NCBI GenBank assembly: GCA_040753835.1 | Contig: JBFMDM010000055.1 | Span: 1 to 13,740, forward strand | DNA from: JACRIK01 sp040753835 | Lineage (GTDB): Bacteria; Planctomycetota; MHYJ01; JACQXL01 | Direction: 5' to 3' | Length of the DNA stretch: 13,740 nt | Shown: piece after piece, positions 12,728 through 13,740 of the stretch | How the letters are laid out: every line of letters starts with the position of its first letter | Numbering within the stretch: position 1 is the first letter of the stretch | Translations under genes and position numbers: made by a program | Notes under the pieces: model-generated | What the model saw: the letters and a program-made list of their open reading frames with translations, nothing else | What the model was told of the DNA's origin: nothing | The model's database searches: none

Positions 12728-13740
12728 AGTAAAGGTCGTTCAAGTAATCACCCGTCTGATTAAAGGCGGCGCTCAAAAGGTATGCCTTGATATCGCCGAG
12801 GGCATTCCAAAGGACCGTTATGAAGTATTCCTGTTGAGCGGTCTTGAGACCGGGCTTGAGGGCTCGCTCTGGGACAAGGCCGGACAAATCTCCGGCATCA
12901 ATATCAAGGTTATTCCTGAACTGGCGCGCGAGGTCTCGCCCCTGAATGACCTGCTCGCCCTCTTCCGGCTGTATTATTTCTTCCTAAAGACCGGTCCTGA
13001 CATCGTGCATTGCCATACCTCCAAAGCCGGATTTATCGGGGTTCTGGCGGCATGGCTTGCAGACGTGACGGCGATTGTATTCTCGCCGCACGGGCATTTG
13101 TTTGCAACCGGTGCCAGGATTCCATCGGTCTCGCACAGCCCGATACGATTACGGATATTCTATTACCTGACCAAACTGGCCTACTCCCTGTCCACAAAGG
13201 TCGTTGCCCAGAATGCATCGGATATGAACGAACAGGTAAAACTGCGGCTGGCAACGGCGGATAAATTTGAGATTATCCATAACGCAGTAGAAATAAAACC
13301 CGCTCCTACTCATAAATCTGACAATAAAAAATATCCTATCTTGGCCACGCTCGGACGGCTGAGCGCTGAAAAAGGGCAGGTCTATCTCCTTGAAGCGCTC
13401 AAGTCAATCAGAAAGGAATTTCCCGATACTCAACTCCTGGTCATCGGAGACGGCGTATTACGCAAGGAATTAGAATCGTTTGTGGAAAAGGAAAATCTGG
13501 GCGGCGCGGTCCTGTTTACCGGGCTCTGCGATGAGCCGTCCGAACTGCTTAAGGACATTGACATTTTCGTCCTGCCTTCGCTCTATGAATCATTCGGCAT
13601 TGCGCTCCTGGAAGCAATGGCCCTGAAGAAACCAACCATTGCCAGTAATGTCAATGGCATACCCGAGGTGGTGGCGGACGGCGAAACCGGCATCCTGGTT
13701 CCGCCGGCTAATCCTGAAGAATTGGCCGGGGCGATTATCA
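12720..13740 (+). CDS. GT4-family glycosyltransferase (3' end beyond the window)
   Basis: The frame opens at the ATG at 12720, which overlaps the GT9 stop by 8 bases (ATGGCTAA), and stays open for 340 codons to the window edge. The start MAKVKVVQVITRLIKGGAQK is typical of GT-B retaining glycosyltransferases with the GG acceptor loop. Also seen: PDIVHCHTSKAGFIG in the N-terminal domain, then in the C-terminal domain ATLGRLSAEKGQVYLLEAL, LLVIGDG, VLFTGLCDEPSELL, and the donor-binding E-x7-E motif as YESFGIALLEAM (E290 and E298), followed by NGIPEVVADGETGILVPP. It should add a sugar from a nucleotide donor to LPS, a lipid carrier or a glycan in the cytoplasm. The substrate cannot be told from the sequence. 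About 30-50 residues are probably missing. Confidence 0.92.
   Translation, partial: MAKVKVVQVITRLIKGGAQKVCLDIAEGIPKDRYEVFLLSGLETGLEGSLWDKAGQISGINIKVIPELAREVSPLNDLLALFRLYYFFLKTGPDIVHCHTSKAGFIGVLAAWLADVTAIVFSPHGHLFATGARIPSVSHSPIRLRIFYYLTKLAYSLSTKVVAQNASDMNEQVKLRLATADKFEIIHNAVEIKPAPTHKSDNKKYPILATLGRLSAEKGQVYLLEALKSIRKEFPDTQLLVIGDGVLRKELESFVEKENLGGAVLFTGLCDEPSELLKDIDIFVLPSLYESFGIALLEAMALKKPTIASNVNGIPEVVADGETGILVPPANPEELAGAII

Noticed and set aside
12840..12890. Another repeat insert in the GT4 gene (SGLETGLEGSLW)
   Set aside because: The segment has a short internal echo (GLETGLEG), but similar residues occur at this place in related glycosyltransferases as I recall them, and no palindrome is present.

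Overview
The window (13,740 bp, about half GC in genes, AT-rich between them) looks like a chromosomal segment of an uncultivated Gram-negative bacterium. Evidence for two membranes: a GT9 heptosyltransferase-type LPS enzyme, an MCE/MlaD lipid-transport protein and three lipoproteins. A Ser/Thr kinase fused to a sulfatase-modifying-factor (FGE) fold and the style of the lipoproteins suggest the Planctomycetes/PVC group or a similar groundwater lineage. That assignment is inference only; there is no rRNA here.

Layout. (1) 1-1619, minus strand: a truncated lipoprotein, preceded by a very good sigma-54 promoter and a candidate enhancer palindrome, and next to it the gene of a PspF-like sigma-54 activator. 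This looks like a self-contained regulatory pair. (2) 1749-2495, minus strand: an unrecognised lipoprotein whose signal peptide is probably broken by a one-base frameshift in an A5 run. (3) 2496-3154: about 660 bp without a gene, holding a 67-bp MITE-like inverted repeat with 5-bp flanking direct repeats and a striking 22-bp-period array (13 units, no indels). (4) 3155-8111, minus-strand operon: ispG, then a kinase-FGE fusion starting on the base after the ispG stop, then a SpoU/TrmH rRNA 2'-O-methyltransferase. (5) 8305-13740, plus strand, divergent from (4): rpmF, plsX, a DUF3568 lipoprotein, an MCE protein, a GT9 glycosyltransferase and a GT4 glycosyltransferase cut by the window edge. This run couples phospholipid synthesis, lipid transport and LPS or glycan assembly, so it reads as an envelope-building cluster.

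The most unusual theme is short palindromic repeats sitting inside protein-coding genes, in frame, at family-variable positions. The GT9 gene carries two copies of one element in opposite orientation, each adding exactly 19 codons. The kinase-FGE gene, the methyltransferase and the unrecognised lipoprotein also carry palindromes in loops or at their C-termini. This resembles the Rickettsia palindromic elements (RPE) in principle, but the sequences here differ and belong to several families. The second unusual item is the 22-bp array at 2715-3000.
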